A stretch of DNA of 64,000 nucleotides, taken from assembly GCA_964236735.1 (NCBI GenBank), contig CAXSFM010000007.1, positions 124,001 through 188,000 of the forward strand, read 5' to 3'. The stretch comes from JAIVJG01 sp964236735 (GTDB lineage Bacteria; Acidobacteriota; Blastocatellia; Pyrinomonadales; Pyrinomonadaceae). Positions 43,073 through 51,888 of this stretch are shown here, in pieces. Position 1 is the stretch's first letter; the number at the start of each line of letters is the position of its first letter. Both the position numbers and the translations under genes were made by a program. Below the pieces are notes generated by a model, which was not told where the DNA came from, searched no databases, and saw nothing but the letters and a program-made list of their open reading frames with translations.

Positions 43073-45475
43073 CTACGCCTTTTCTAGTCCGGCGTATTTC
43101 TCGATTAACTTTTTCTGGCCGAAGCCGGGGAAGCTGACCGTGAGTTTCGCCGTGTCGCCGTTGCCTTCGCGCCGCAGGACGAGGCCGCGCCCGTACTTGG
43201 CGTGACGGACGTGCGTGCCGGGGACGAAGCCGCTGCCGTCGGTTGATGAGGACGAAGCGGACGACGATGAAGTTGGTGTTGACGACGAAGACGCGCCGCC
43301 CGTTTGCTGTGCGGCGGGACGTTTGACGACGCGCGGTTTTGGCGCGGGAGCGGGTTGCGCGCCGCCGAACTTCTGCGTGCGCTGTCGAAAAAATTCGGCG
43401 ATGGAATCCACGCTGTCGTAAGTCTTGCCCTCGAACTTTTTCTCCGGCTTCGCGCTCGTCTCGCCGCGCAGTGCTTTCGCCGTCTGTTGCGCTTCGAGCG
43501 AGGCGGAACTGCTGCGCGCGAACTTCAGCCACGAAGGGCCGCGCGATAAATCTTCCATCAAGTCAAACGGCATCTCGTTCAAAAACTGCGACGGCTCGGC
43601 GGCGACTTCCTCGCCATAGACGCGCCGCTTCATCGCGTGCGAGACGTAGAGGAAACGCTCCGCGCGCGTGATGGCGACGTAAGCGAGACGCCGCTCCTCT
43701 TCAAGTTCCGCGATGTCCGTGACGGAGCGCGAGTGCGGAAAAAGTCCATCCTCCATGCCGACGATGAAGACGAGCGGAAACTCCAAACCTTTGGCGGCGT
43801 GGATGGTCATCAGCGTGACGGGCGCGTCGCCTTTGTACTGATCCGTGTCCGCGACGAGCGCGGCGGCGTCTATAAAGTCTCGCAGTCCGCCGCCCTCTTC
43901 CTTGTCGTAATCCACGGCGGCGTTGACGAGTTCCTGCAAATTCTCCAGACGGCTCTCGCTCTCTTCCGTGTTTTCAGACTTGAGCGCGTGCGAGTAACCC
44001 GTGTCGAGAATCGCCGCCTTGACCACTTCCGAAGCGGATTCTTTCTGCGCCAGCGAGACGAGTTCGTTGATGATGGATTGAAAACCTTTGAGCGCCGAGA
44101 CCGCGCGCGGGCTAAAGCCTTCGCCCTGCCCGGTGATGATGCCGATGGCTTCCCAGAGCGAGACGCCATAGTCCTTCGCGCGCCGGTCGAGTTCATCGAG
44201 CGTCTGTTTGCCAAGCCCGCGCGTCGGCGTGTTGATGACACGCAGGAGCGCGATGGAGTCGTGCGGGTTCATCGCCAGCTTGAGATAAGAGACGATGTCG
44301 CGCACCTCCGCGCGCTCGTAGAAAGAGAAGCCGCCGACGATGTTGTAGGGCAGCCCCGCGCGTCGCAACGCTTCCTCGAAGACACGCGACTGCGCGTTCG
44401 TGCGATAGAGGACGGCGGCGCGCAAGTCGTGTTCGCGCCGGCGATGCTCTTCGATTTTCGCCGCGACGAAACGCGCTTCCGTGTCGCCGTCGAGCGCCTG
44501 ATAGTAACGTATGCGCTCGCCCGAAGGATTCGATGTCCAGAGCGTCTTGCCCTTGCGCTCGGTGTTGTTCTTCACGACCGCGCCCGCCACGTCGAGGATG
44601 GTCTGCGTCGAACGGTAGTTTTGTTCGAGACGAATCACTTTCGCGTTCGGGTAGTGCTGCTCGAAGTTGAGAATGTTCGTGATGTCCGCTCCTCGCCATT
44701 TATAGACACTCTGGTCTTCGTCACCGACGACGCAGATGTTCTGCTGCCGCTCGGTGAGAAAATGGATGAGCGCGAATTGGAGACTGTTGGTGTCCTGATA
44801 TTCGTCCACGAGGATGTAGCGGAAACGCTCGTTGTAATAGAGGCGCACGTCCTCACGTTGGCGCAAAAGTTTGACGGCCTTAATCATCAAGTCGTCGAAG
44901 TCGAGCGCGTTGTTGTTGACGAGACGCTCTTCATAGAGTTTGAAGACGCGGGCGATGGCGGCGCGTTTTTCATCGCCGTACTCGGCGCGCGCGGCGTAGC
45001 CGTCGGAATCGAGGCCGCTGTTTTTGGCGTGGCTGATCGCGCCTTGCGTCTGTCTGGCGGCGAGTTTCTGGTCGTCGTAGCCGAGGTCTTTGATGCACGC
45101 CTTGACGACGCGCGCCGAGTCGTCCTGATCGTAGATGGTGAAGGCGCGCGTGTAGCCTTCTTCCAGTTTCTCGATGTCGCGGCGGAGCATCCGCACGCAA
45201 AGGCTGTGAAAGGTCGAGAGCAGCGGCGCGCTTTCTCTTCGTTCATCCGCGAGCAATTTCCCGACGCGCTCGCGCATCTCGCCCGCCGCCTTGTTAGTGA
45301 ATGTGACGGCGAGGATGTGGTGCGGCGCGATGCCGCGCTCCGAGATGAGATAGGCGATGCGGACGGTGATGACGCGCGTCTTGCCCGATCCTGCGCCCGC
45401 GAGGATGAGCAAAGGGCCGTCCGTCGTCATCACGGCCTCGCGCTGTCGTTCGTTGAGAGAAGAAAGTAAATCCAT
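43073..45475 (-). CDS. uvrD: UvrD/PcrA-type DNA helicase
   Basis: An 800-residue superfamily 1A helicase that unwinds DNA 3' to 5' in repair and in removing RecA or stalled polymerase. The Q motif is LNERQREAV, and Walker A is GAGSGKT near residues 27-33. Motif II VDEYQDTN, motif III VGDEDQSVYKWRGAD, motif IV VIRLEQNYRST, motif V TLMTIHAAKGLEFP and motif VI EERRLAYVAITRA complete the set. The C-terminal Tudor-like tail starts PGTHVRHAKYGRG after a Ser/Thr-rich linker, as in PcrA. Length is near 720-800, normal. A very long antisense frame lies opposite and is rejected. Confidence 0.97.
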   Translation of the reverse strand: MDLLSSLNERQREAVMTTDGPLLILAGAGSGKTRVITVRIAYLISERGIAPHHILAVTFTNKAAGEMRERVGKLLADERRESAPLLSTFHSLCVRMLRRDIEKLEEGYTRAFTIYDQDDSARVVKACIKDLGYDDQKLAARQTQGAISHAKNSGLDSDGYAARAEYGDEKRAAIARVFKLYEERLVNNNALDFDDLMIKAVKLLRQREDVRLYYNERFRYILVDEYQDTNSLQFALIHFLTERQQNICVVGDEDQSVYKWRGADITNILNFEQHYPNAKVIRLEQNYRSTQTILDVAGAVVKNNTERKGKTLWTSNPSGERIRYYQALDGDTEARFVAAKIEEHRRREHDLRAAVLYRTNAQSRVFEEALRRAGLPYNIVGGFSFYERAEVRDIVSYLKLAMNPHDSIALLRVINTPTRGLGKQTLDELDRRAKDYGVSLWEAIGIITGQGEGFSPRAVSALKGFQSIINELVSLAQKESASEVVKAAILDTGYSHALKSENTEESESRLENLQELVNAAVDYDKEEGGGLRDFIDAAALVADTDQYKGDAPVTLMTIHAAKGLEFPLVFIVGMEDGLFPHSRSVTDIAELEEERRLAYVAITRAERFLYVSHAMKRRVYGEEVAAEPSQFLNEMPFDLMEDLSRGPSWLKFARSSSASLEAQQTAKALRGETSAKPEKKFEGKTYDSVDSIAEFFRQRTQKFGGAQPAPAPKPRVVKRPAAQQTGGASSSSTPTSSSSASSSSTDGSGFVPGTHVRHAKYGRGLVLRREGNGDTAKLTVSFPGFGQKKLIEKYAGLEKA

Positions 45476-45478
45476 AAA

Positions 45479-45558
45479 TAAGTGATGAGTGATAGGTGAT
45501 GAGTGATGAGAAGGAAACTGCCTTTTACTTATCTCTTATCACTCATCACTCATCACTT
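45479..45558. repeat. Heptamer-repeat inverted element K (AGTGATG units)
   Basis: Left units AGTGATG, AGTGATA, GGTGATG, AGTGATG, AGAAGGA face right units TATCACT, CATCACT, CATCACT. The right arm overlaps the TGA stop of the isochorismatase-like gene. Confidence 0.9.
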
Positions 45559-46161
45559 GATAAGTCTCTGGATCGCCTTGAATTGTTCGTGGCGCGCGTC
45601 GCGCAGGAGTTCAAAGAGCGCCATTTCGGTGGAGGAGGGAAGCGCGCCGGACTGCTGCATCTTGGCGAGGCCGGTGTGTTTGTTGTGTTCGGTGCGTGCG
45701 GTGATGCAGTCGGTCAGGAAGTGAACTTTGTAGCCGCGCGCGAGCAGGTCGTGCGTCGTCTGGTTGACGCAGATGTGCGCCTCGATGCCGCAGACGATGA
45801 TCTGTCTCGCGCCCGTGCGTTCGAGTTGCGCGATGAATTTTTCCGCGCCGCAGGAGCTAAAAGTTGTCTTCTCGACGTATTCGAGATCGGCGGGCAGGAC
45901 GGCGCAAATCTCGCCCGCGGTCTGTCCGAGGCCTTTTGGATATTGCTCGGTGACGATGACGGGGACGTTCAGCAGTTGCGCCGCGTGCGCGACGAGCGCG
46001 ATGCGCGCAGACGTGTCCGCGAAGTCCGAGATCGGCCCGCGAAAAGATTCCTGCATGTCTATGATGACGAGCGCGGCCTGCCTGCCGTCGAGCGTGTTTT
46101 CGTGTTGCACTTGATGCCCCTTCCGTGTCCCGGAAACATTTAAGCACACGAGTCGCGCCAT
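45553..46161 (-). CDS. Isochorismatase-family cysteine hydrolase
   Basis: A 202-residue hydrolase. The catalytic triad of the family is visible: Asp35 in LVIIDMQ, Lys98 in VEKTTFSS and Cys131 in IEAHICVNQTT. The fold also shows VPVIVTEQYPKGLGQT, typical of the YcaC/nicotinamidase-like branch, and a C-terminal SSTEMALFELL helix as in YcaC relatives. The substrate is unknown; likely a small amide, ester or vinyl ether. AAGG lies about 10 bases before the ATG. The stop codon falls in a heptamer repeat shared with the uvrD upstream region. Confidence 0.9.
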   Translation of the reverse strand: MARLVCLNVSGTRKGHQVQHENTLDGRQAALVIIDMQESFRGPISDFADTSARIALVAHAAQLLNVPVIVTEQYPKGLGQTAGEICAVLPADLEYVEKTTFSSCGAEKFIAQLERTGARQIIVCGIEAHICVNQTTHDLLARGYKVHFLTDCITARTEHNKHTGLAKMQQSGALPSSTEMALFELLRDARHEQFKAIQRLIK

Positions 46162-46210
46162 GCAAAATAGACCTTACCGGACGCTGCTCGGCGGTTGCAG
46201 TTGCGTGCGC

Positions 46211-48295
46211 TTATTTGTTTACAAGTGAGGGGAAGCGCAGCACGACATCGCTTGCACGCGCGCACGGTTGAAGCTCAAGCGCGACGCCCGTGGCCTCTGC
46301 TTCGCGCCGGAGTTGCGCGCGTCCGGCGTCGTCCCACGCGACGGGGTGCGTTGTCGTCGTACCGCTCGCATCGCGCGACGCGGCGGTGATGTTGGAAGTG
46401 GTAACGGCGCGCACGATGAGGCGATAACGACCGGGCGCGAGTTGTGTGAAGGTGAATGTGCCGTCACTTGCGGGCGTGGCTTCGGCGAAGCGGAGAGGCG
46501 CGTCAGCCTGCGCGCTATCGGCGGGGACGAGATGGACGCGCAGGAGCGTGAATGATGTTTGCGCGCCTTCGGCGAGCGCGACGCGACCGCTCACGCTCGC
46601 CGCGTTGGGCGCGAGATGAAGCGTGATGCCTGAAAGTTTTTGTCCCGGCGCAACGTCCAGCCACTCGCGCGTCTGGCTGTTGGCGTTCGTCGCGGATGCC
46701 GGCGGCGCGGTCGTGTGAGCGACGGGCGTTGGCGAAGCGCGGTTAACTGTCTTCGGCGTCGCGCGTGGCTGTGTCGCGGACTGTGCGGCAGTTTGCGCGG
46801 AGGTTTGAGACGCGGCGGGCAGTTCGATGGCGCGGACGTAGAAACTTTCGTCGAGCGGGCGAGCTTCGAGGCGATAGCGTCCCGCTTCGAGGACGGAGAT
46901 TGTGAAATCACCGCTGGCGTCGGGCGTCGAATCGGGGCGTTGCGGGGCGAATGAGCGCGGTTGATTGGAAGCAGTCGTTGCTGCCTTAGTTTCGGGCACG
47001 TCGCGGCGCGCGATGATGAGCGTCTCCTGCGGCGCGAAAGTCTGCACGCGCGCCTGTTGCTCGCCGCACGTCGCTTTGATGCGTTCGGCTGCGTCGCCAA
47101 CCGGCGGAGGTTCGACGATGAGATGACCGCTGATAGAGGCAACGGCGGTGAGCGTGATTTTCAGTCCCGTGATGTTGGCGTTGTGGATGTTGATGCGTTG
47201 CGGGGCGGAGATGCCGCCGATTCCGTCGCGCGAAAACTGACGCGCCTGCATGTCGTACTCGCCATCGGCCAAGCCTTCAAAGATGAAAGGGCGCGCGCCC
47301 GCTTCGCCCCCCACCGCTCCGGTCGTGGCGGCGATGCCGCTGCCCGTCGCGTAAGCGAGCGTGACGACGATGCCGGAGTCGTTCGACTGAGTTGCGTTTG
47401 GCAGACTCACTGTGCCGCTGACGGTGTGGCCGCGCTCGTCTCGATAACGGATGTCTATGCCGCTTGCTTCCTGTCCCGCGCGGACGCTGATCTCCGAAGC
47501 GGCGTCGCGCGTGGTGGAGGGAAAGTAAGTCGGCGTGTCGCCGTCGTAAGCGCCGGGATTTCCATTGATGAGTTGCGCGTTGCCGCCGGTGGCGACGAGA
47601 TAAATGCCCGGCCTCAATCCGAAGAGACGATAAACGCCGCGATCATCCGTCGGCCTCTCGACGGCAGGAAAAGTGAAGACGCCGGGCGGCAACGCCTGGC
47701 CGTCGAGTTCGCGCACGAGAAAGGCTCGGACGGGCGCGGCGACGACCGCTTCGCCGTTCGCGTTCGTGACCTTGCCGGTGATGACGCCGCCCTTCGTTAG
47801 ACGGATGTCGGCGAAATCGCCGGGACGATAATTGTGCGGCGAGCCGGACACGCGCGCGCTCGTGTCCGCGACGTAGCCGGGCACGAAGGCGTTGATGTTG
47901 TAGATGCCGCGCGCGAGATTTTCAAAACGAAACTTGCCGTTCTCGTCCGTCAAAGTGTTCTGCGGGCGCGACGCGCCGGATGAGTTTTTCAAGAAGAGTG
48001 TGACTGATGCTCCGGCGATGGGCTGGCCGTCTTCTCCGAAGACCTGACCCGACAGACGCTCGCTTCTTTGATTGTCTTTCGCGTTGCCGGACGCGGCGTT
48101 CGCGCCTTGCTGCTTCGTCTCGGATGACGGAGAGACTTTCGGTTTTTCCGTTGAGGCGGGAGACGCTTGCTGCGCCGCGACGTGCGTGCGCGACGCGCAG
48201 AGCGGCAGCAAGATGAGCGGCAACAGCAGCACGGAGAGGAAGCGCAATGCGAGGCGGCGCGCGGCGATGTGCGAAAGATGGGATTGATGCTTCAA
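46211..48295 (-). CDS. Secreted carboxypeptidase-regulatory-like domain protein (2)
   Basis: A 694-residue exported protein with several beta-sandwich repeats of the carboxypeptidase-regulatory-like type: SGQVFGEDGQPIAGASVTLFL, FRFENLARGIYNINA, ITGKVTNANGEAV and the final GTFTFTQLAPGRYRLIVRA. The middle has an Ala/Thr/Pro-rich linker. I start it at the TTG at 48295, where AGAGG lies seven bases upstream and the TTG overlaps the TGA of the upstream gene. A GTG seven codons earlier is the alternative. A signal peptide follows the start (RRLALRFLSVLLLPLILLPLC). The role is unknown; such proteins are found on cell surfaces and in TonB-linked systems. Confidence 0.84.
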   Translation of the reverse strand: MKHQSHLSHIAARRLALRFLSVLLLPLILLPLCASRTHVAAQQASPASTEKPKVSPSSETKQQGANAASGNAKDNQRSERLSGQVFGEDGQPIAGASVTLFLKNSSGASRPQNTLTDENGKFRFENLARGIYNINAFVPGYVADTSARVSGSPHNYRPGDFADIRLTKGGVITGKVTNANGEAVVAAPVRAFLVRELDGQALPPGVFTFPAVERPTDDRGVYRLFGLRPGIYLVATGGNAQLINGNPGAYDGDTPTYFPSTTRDAASEISVRAGQEASGIDIRYRDERGHTVSGTVSLPNATQSNDSGIVVTLAYATGSGIAATTGAVGGEAGARPFIFEGLADGEYDMQARQFSRDGIGGISAPQRINIHNANITGLKITLTAVASISGHLIVEPPPVGDAAERIKATCGEQQARVQTFAPQETLIIARRDVPETKAATTASNQPRSFAPQRPDSTPDASGDFTISVLEAGRYRLEARPLDESFYVRAIELPAASQTSAQTAAQSATQPRATPKTVNRASPTPVAHTTAPPASATNANSQTREWLDVAPGQKLSGITLHLAPNAASVSGRVALAEGAQTSFTLLRVHLVPADSAQADAPLRFAEATPASDGTFTFTQLAPGRYRLIVRAVTTSNITAASRDASGTTTTHPVAWDDAGRAQLRREAEATGVALELQPCARASDVVLRFPSLVNK

Positions 48296-49995
48296 GGCTT
48301 GACCTCTGGATTCCACGCGCTCAAATCGAGCACGGGCGCGAGCGTCGTCTCGCCGTCTTCCGCGAGCGTGACGCGCTCTTTTGTCTGTTGCACCTGTTTG
48401 CCGGGAGCATAAGCCTGCACTATCAATTCGTAATCGCCTGCCGGCAATCCTTCGATGGCGAAGCGTCCGCGCGCATCAACGTCGGCGCGTCGTCCATTGA
48501 AATGCACAGACTCGCTGCCGGGGCGCGTCACATAAATTGAGAGGCCGGACTGCGGCGTCAGCGTGCCGTTGACAATGCGTAGCTGGCCGCGTATCGAAGC
48601 ATTGCCATAAGTGAAGATGACGCGCACGCCTGCGACCGGAGCGCCCTCTGCGACCTGTACGCCTTCGCGCCCCTGATCCACGCCGTCGCGCTCGACGCGC
48701 AGCAGCGTCAGACCTTTGACCGCCGGCCATCCCGTGTAAATCTGCACGCGACCCGGTCGGAGTCCGCCCGCGCTGAAACTGCCGTCGGGCGCAGGCTTGA
48801 TCGTCGAGGGCGGCAAAGGCATCGAGTTTTTACGATTGTCATTTCCGACGGCGAGCACCACCTGCGACAAGAGGCGCGCGAGCGTCGCGCGATTGCCCAA
48901 TCCTTCGACGACAACTTGACCGCTGACCGTTAGCCCGCGATGAAGTTTCACCTCAACGCCGCTCACATCTGCCTCTTTAATCTCGAAGGTAGTCGAGTCG
49001 CCGTAGAATTCGGACGCGCTCTCCCGCGGCGACAGAAAGATGAAGTAATGGCCGGGCATAAGATTGCCAAACTCGAATTCGCCGCGCTCGTTCGTCTGCG
49101 TTCCGTTGCCGAAGGATGCGCGGCCACCCTTGGTCATAGTGCCGACTGCGAGCGTGATGCCGGGCACGCTCTGACCTGTTTCAGCGTTGACGACGCGCCC
49201 CGCGATTTTGAAAGTTTTGGCAGGAGTGCCGAGCGCGATGTCTATGTCCGTCGCCTCGCCGCCCGGCGTGACCTCGACGAGACGCGCCTCCGACATCTCG
49301 CTAGTGCCCGGATAAAACGTGCGTTGATAGATGCGCCGCGCGCCGCCGCTCGTCCGCACGACGCCAACAACTCCTGCGACGCCCTGCCCGACGCTGACGC
49401 GATAGTGCCCGGCAGACAGGCCGTAGATGCGATAGATACCGCGATCATCGGTCTGATACATGTAAGGATTGCCCATGCCGACAGTCCCGTTATTATTTCG
49501 ATCTTCGGCTGTGAGATTGACGAATTCGCTGATCACCGGCTTGCCGTCCGCATCAGTCACGCGCCCTGTGATGACGCCGCCGCGCTCAAGCTCAAAGTTG
49601 ATGTCTTCGATGAATTCGCCCGCCAGCACGTCAAGCGGCTTGCCGCTCCACCAACGTCCCGCGTCCTGCATGACGAAGACCGGGGCGATGACCATGATTT
49701 GATAATGACCGGGCGGGATGTTGGTCAACGTGTACCGTCCTTCGGCGTCTGTCGTGACGCGCGCAATGTTGCGTGGACGTTGATTGCCTTGCTGCCGGGT
49801 GACGTTGAGCGCGACCGAGACGCCCGCGAGTCCCTTGTTGTCGCTTGCGCCGCTCGCGCTCGTCACGCGCCCCGAAATCGTCGCGGGCGCGGCTTTCGTT
49901 GTGTTGGCCTGTGCGAAGGCGGCGCCGCTGACGCCGCCGCAGTTGAGCGCGATCAATAAAAACATGGCGAGACGTGTGTATATGTTGTGCGGCAT
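48292..49995 (-). CDS. Secreted carboxypeptidase-regulatory-like domain protein (1)
   Basis: A 567-residue exported protein, signal peptide at residues about 8-29 (ending AFAQA). It has repeated beta-sandwich units with YTLTNIPPGHYQIMVIAP, GVITGRVTDADGKPVI, IYRIYGLSAGHYRVSVG, REFEFGNLMPGHYFIF-type strands and a final GRFAIEGLPAGDYELIVQA. It is homologous in form to the gene immediately downstream, whose start codon overlaps this stop, suggesting a duplicated, co-translated pair. Its ligand and partner are unknown. Upstream lies a 313-base gap before the divergent acidic-protein gene. Confidence 0.86.
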   Translation of the reverse strand: MPHNIYTRLAMFLLIALNCGGVSGAAFAQANTTKAAPATISGRVTSASGASDNKGLAGVSVALNVTRQQGNQRPRNIARVTTDAEGRYTLTNIPPGHYQIMVIAPVFVMQDAGRWWSGKPLDVLAGEFIEDINFELERGGVITGRVTDADGKPVISEFVNLTAEDRNNNGTVGMGNPYMYQTDDRGIYRIYGLSAGHYRVSVGQGVAGVVGVVRTSGGARRIYQRTFYPGTSEMSEARLVEVTPGGEATDIDIALGTPAKTFKIAGRVVNAETGQSVPGITLAVGTMTKGGRASFGNGTQTNERGEFEFGNLMPGHYFIFLSPRESASEFYGDSTTFEIKEADVSGVEVKLHRGLTVSGQVVVEGLGNRATLARLLSQVVLAVGNDNRKNSMPLPPSTIKPAPDGSFSAGGLRPGRVQIYTGWPAVKGLTLLRVERDGVDQGREGVQVAEGAPVAGVRVIFTYGNASIRGQLRIVNGTLTPQSGLSIYVTRPGSESVHFNGRRADVDARGRFAIEGLPAGDYELIVQAYAPGKQVQQTKERVTLAEDGETTLAPVLDLSAWNPEVKP

Positions 49996-50308
49996 GGCTG
50001 CGTTGATCCTTTAAGAGCGACCCAATGGGCGTCGGTTGATAATTGTGAGACCGGCCTTCGACAGTTGCGAGACAGGCTACAATTTTTCGCGCGCGACGCG
50101 CAAGCTCAAGCAACACGCCCCGCGCTGTACATTCAGAGCGCGCCTGTCATAATCTTGGTCAAACGCTAAGGATGAAAGTTGTCGGGCGAGAGATTGAAAG
50201 CAGAGGCGCGCGAGTCCGCCCGCTTTCATATCTTGTCCGTGCTATCTTCATCTCATTCGTCAAAAGATTTTTCAAGTCAACTCGGTTGCATCTTAAGGAG
50301 GAGAAGTC
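49996..50308. other. Divergent gap between secreted protein and acidic-protein operon
   Basis: About 310 bases hold promoters for both directions, but none matches the consensus well enough to place. A short plus-strand frame at 50172-50408 overlaps the acidic-protein gene, lacks a ribosome site and is not retained. Confidence 0.5.
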
Positions 50309-50638
50309 ATGTCAGAACAAAATAATGCCGGCCAGTCCGAAGAGGGAAACGCGCCGGAATCAGGACTCTTTTTGTCTGCGGAACCGCTCGAAGGCGGCTC
50401 GCCTTTGAAGGCCACATCCGACGATAGCAGCGACAAAGACACAGGCGGCAGCGGCGACGCGGATTCGAGCGACTCGGGCGAAGATCAAGACACGGGCGGC
50501 AGTGGCGACGCAGACTCGGGTGACGAATCGGACGCCGACGGCACAGATGTCGAAGACGCCGACGGCACGGACACAGGCTCGGACGCGGACGGCGCAGACC
50601 CGCTCGGCATCGCGTCGGACGGTAAGGACGCGGGCTAG
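50309..50638 (+). CDS. Asp/Gly/Ser-rich small protein, putative modification substrate
   Basis: A 109-residue protein with one of the best ribosome sites in the window (AAGGAGG seven bases before the ATG). Residues 1-36 are of mixed composition (SEQNNAGQSEEGNAPESG then LFLSAEPLEGGSPLK). Residues 37-109 are almost wholly Asp, Ser, Gly, Thr, Ala and Glu, with a repeated DTGGSGDADS unit (residues 44-53 and 61-70) and SDADG/DADGTD repeats. There is no cysteine, no aromatic residue beyond one Phe, and no signal peptide. It is not recognised as a known family. It lies 20 bases ahead of a JmjC/cupin oxygenase, and a role as its substrate or as a Ca-binding acidic protein is inference. Confidence 0.75.
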   Translation: MSEQNNAGQSEEGNAPESGLFLSAEPLEGGSPLKATSDDSSDKDTGGSGDADSSDSGEDQDTGGSGDADSGDESDADGTDVEDADGTDTGSDADGADPLGIASDGKDAG

Positions 50639-50658
50639 CGAGTCGCTCACTTCTTTAC

Positions 50659-51879
50659 ATGAGCGATGCGTCCGTCAGAGAGTTAGAAAAAATCCTGAAG
50701 CCCTGCCCTGCGGAGGAATTTCTCGCTTCCTCGTGGGGCAAGGCTTACAGGCACGTTCGCGGCTGGCCGGGAAAGTTCGCCGAACTGATGCCGTGGCCGC
50801 GCCTCAACGAAATCCTCCATCAACACCGGCTCGATCATCCGCGCCTCCGGCTCGTGCAGGACGGCAAGCCCGTCCCCGCCGCTTCTTACATACGACAAAC
50901 CGGCAACGCGCGACGCAAGCCAACGATCCCGCGCCTGCTGCCCGCGCAGTTGACGAAGCACTTGCGCGCGGGCGCGACGCTCGTGCTCGACGCTGTTGAC
51001 GAACTGCATACGCCCGTCGAGCGTCTGGCGGAAAGTCTCGAACTCGTTTTCCGCGAGCACGTCCAGATAAATCTCTATGCGGGTTGGCAGACCTCGCGCG
51101 GCTTCGATTTGCACTGGGACGAGCACGACGTTTTCATCCTGCAAGTTTCGGGGCGCAAGCGTTGGAGCGTCTATGGCATGACGAGGCCGTATCCGCTCGC
51201 GCCCGACATCGAGGCGGCAGAGAAGCCCTCGCCCGACGCGCCGCTCTGGGAAGCGACGCTCGAAGACGGAGACCTGCTCTATATCCCGCGCGGCTGGTGG
51301 CACGTCGCGCAACCTCTGGCCGAACCGACCTTGCATCTCACGGTCGGCATCCACAATCGCACCGGCATGGACTTGCTGCGCTGGCTGACGGAGCGTCTGC
51401 GCGCCAGTGAAATTTTCCGGCGCGACTTGCCGCGCCTCGCGTCGGATGACGACACGCGCGCGGCGCATCTCTCGCAGATGCGCGCTGAACTGCTCGCGGC
51501 GTGCGACGACAAGTTAATCGAACGCTATCTCGCGGAATACGACGCCAACGCGGAAGCCCGCCCGCGCGTCAGCCTGCCGTGGGGCGCGGTCACGACGCAG
51601 ACGCTTCCCGCCGACGGGCGCGCGACGCTCGTGCGTTTCATGCCGCCGCGCACGCCTGAGTTTCAAGTGGAGGATGGAGTCGTCGCTTTCTCCGCGCTCA
51701 AAAAACGCTGGCGTTTCGCGGAGGGCGCGCACGTCGTTTTGCGAACACTGGCCGAGCGTCGCACCTGCACGGTCGCAGAACTCTGCGAGGCCGCGCGACC
51801 CGCGCTCGAAGAGAAGACCGTGCGCCTCTTCGTCGCTGAATTGATAGCTCAAGGGCTGGTTGCTATTGTCGAGCCATAA
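50659..51879 (+). CDS. JmjC/cupin-like Fe(II)/2-oxoglutarate protein hydroxylase
   Basis: A 406-residue protein related to the cupin-type JmjC oxygenases such as the ribosomal protein hydroxylase YcfD/RoxA. Metal ligands are visible as His152-x-Asp154 (GFDLHWDEHD) and His215 (IPRGWWHVAQPL). The QVSGRKRWSVYG strand and LEDGDLLYIPRGWWH are characteristic. The C-terminal 70 residues form a winged-helix-like region (FSALKKRWRFAEGAHVV, then RTCTVAELCEAA and VRLFVAELIAQGL) with some resemblance to PqqD-type leader-binding domains. The reaction would be oxygen- and 2-oxoglutarate-dependent hydroxylation of a side chain. The target is unknown; the gene before it is the obvious candidate. Confidence 0.85.
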   Translation: MSDASVRELEKILKPCPAEEFLASSWGKAYRHVRGWPGKFAELMPWPRLNEILHQHRLDHPRLRLVQDGKPVPAASYIRQTGNARRKPTIPRLLPAQLTKHLRAGATLVLDAVDELHTPVERLAESLELVFREHVQINLYAGWQTSRGFDLHWDEHDVFILQVSGRKRWSVYGMTRPYPLAPDIEAAEKPSPDAPLWEATLEDGDLLYIPRGWWHVAQPLAEPTLHLTVGIHNRTGMDLLRWLTERLRASEIFRRDLPRLASDDDTRAAHLSQMRAELLAACDDKLIERYLAEYDANAEARPRVSLPWGAVTTQTLPADGRATLVRFMPPRTPEFQVEDGVVAFSALKKRWRFAEGAHVVLRTLAERRTCTVAELCEAARPALEEKTVRLFVAELIAQGLVAIVEP

Positions 51880-51888
51880 CAAATCGCA

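Noticed and set aside
43637..45469. A 610-codon plus-strand open frame opposite uvrD
   Set aside because: It mirrors the helicase and is Arg/Val/Asp-rich without any motif; such long antisense frames arise from the GC-rich codon bias.
50172..50408. A 78-codon frame upstream of the acidic protein
   Set aside because: It overlaps the well-supported acidic-protein gene in another frame and has no start signals.
50659..51879. Naming the oxygenase RoxA/YcfD
   Set aside because: The fold and iron ligands agree, but the operon partner differs and target-recognition residues could not be verified, so no symbol is given.
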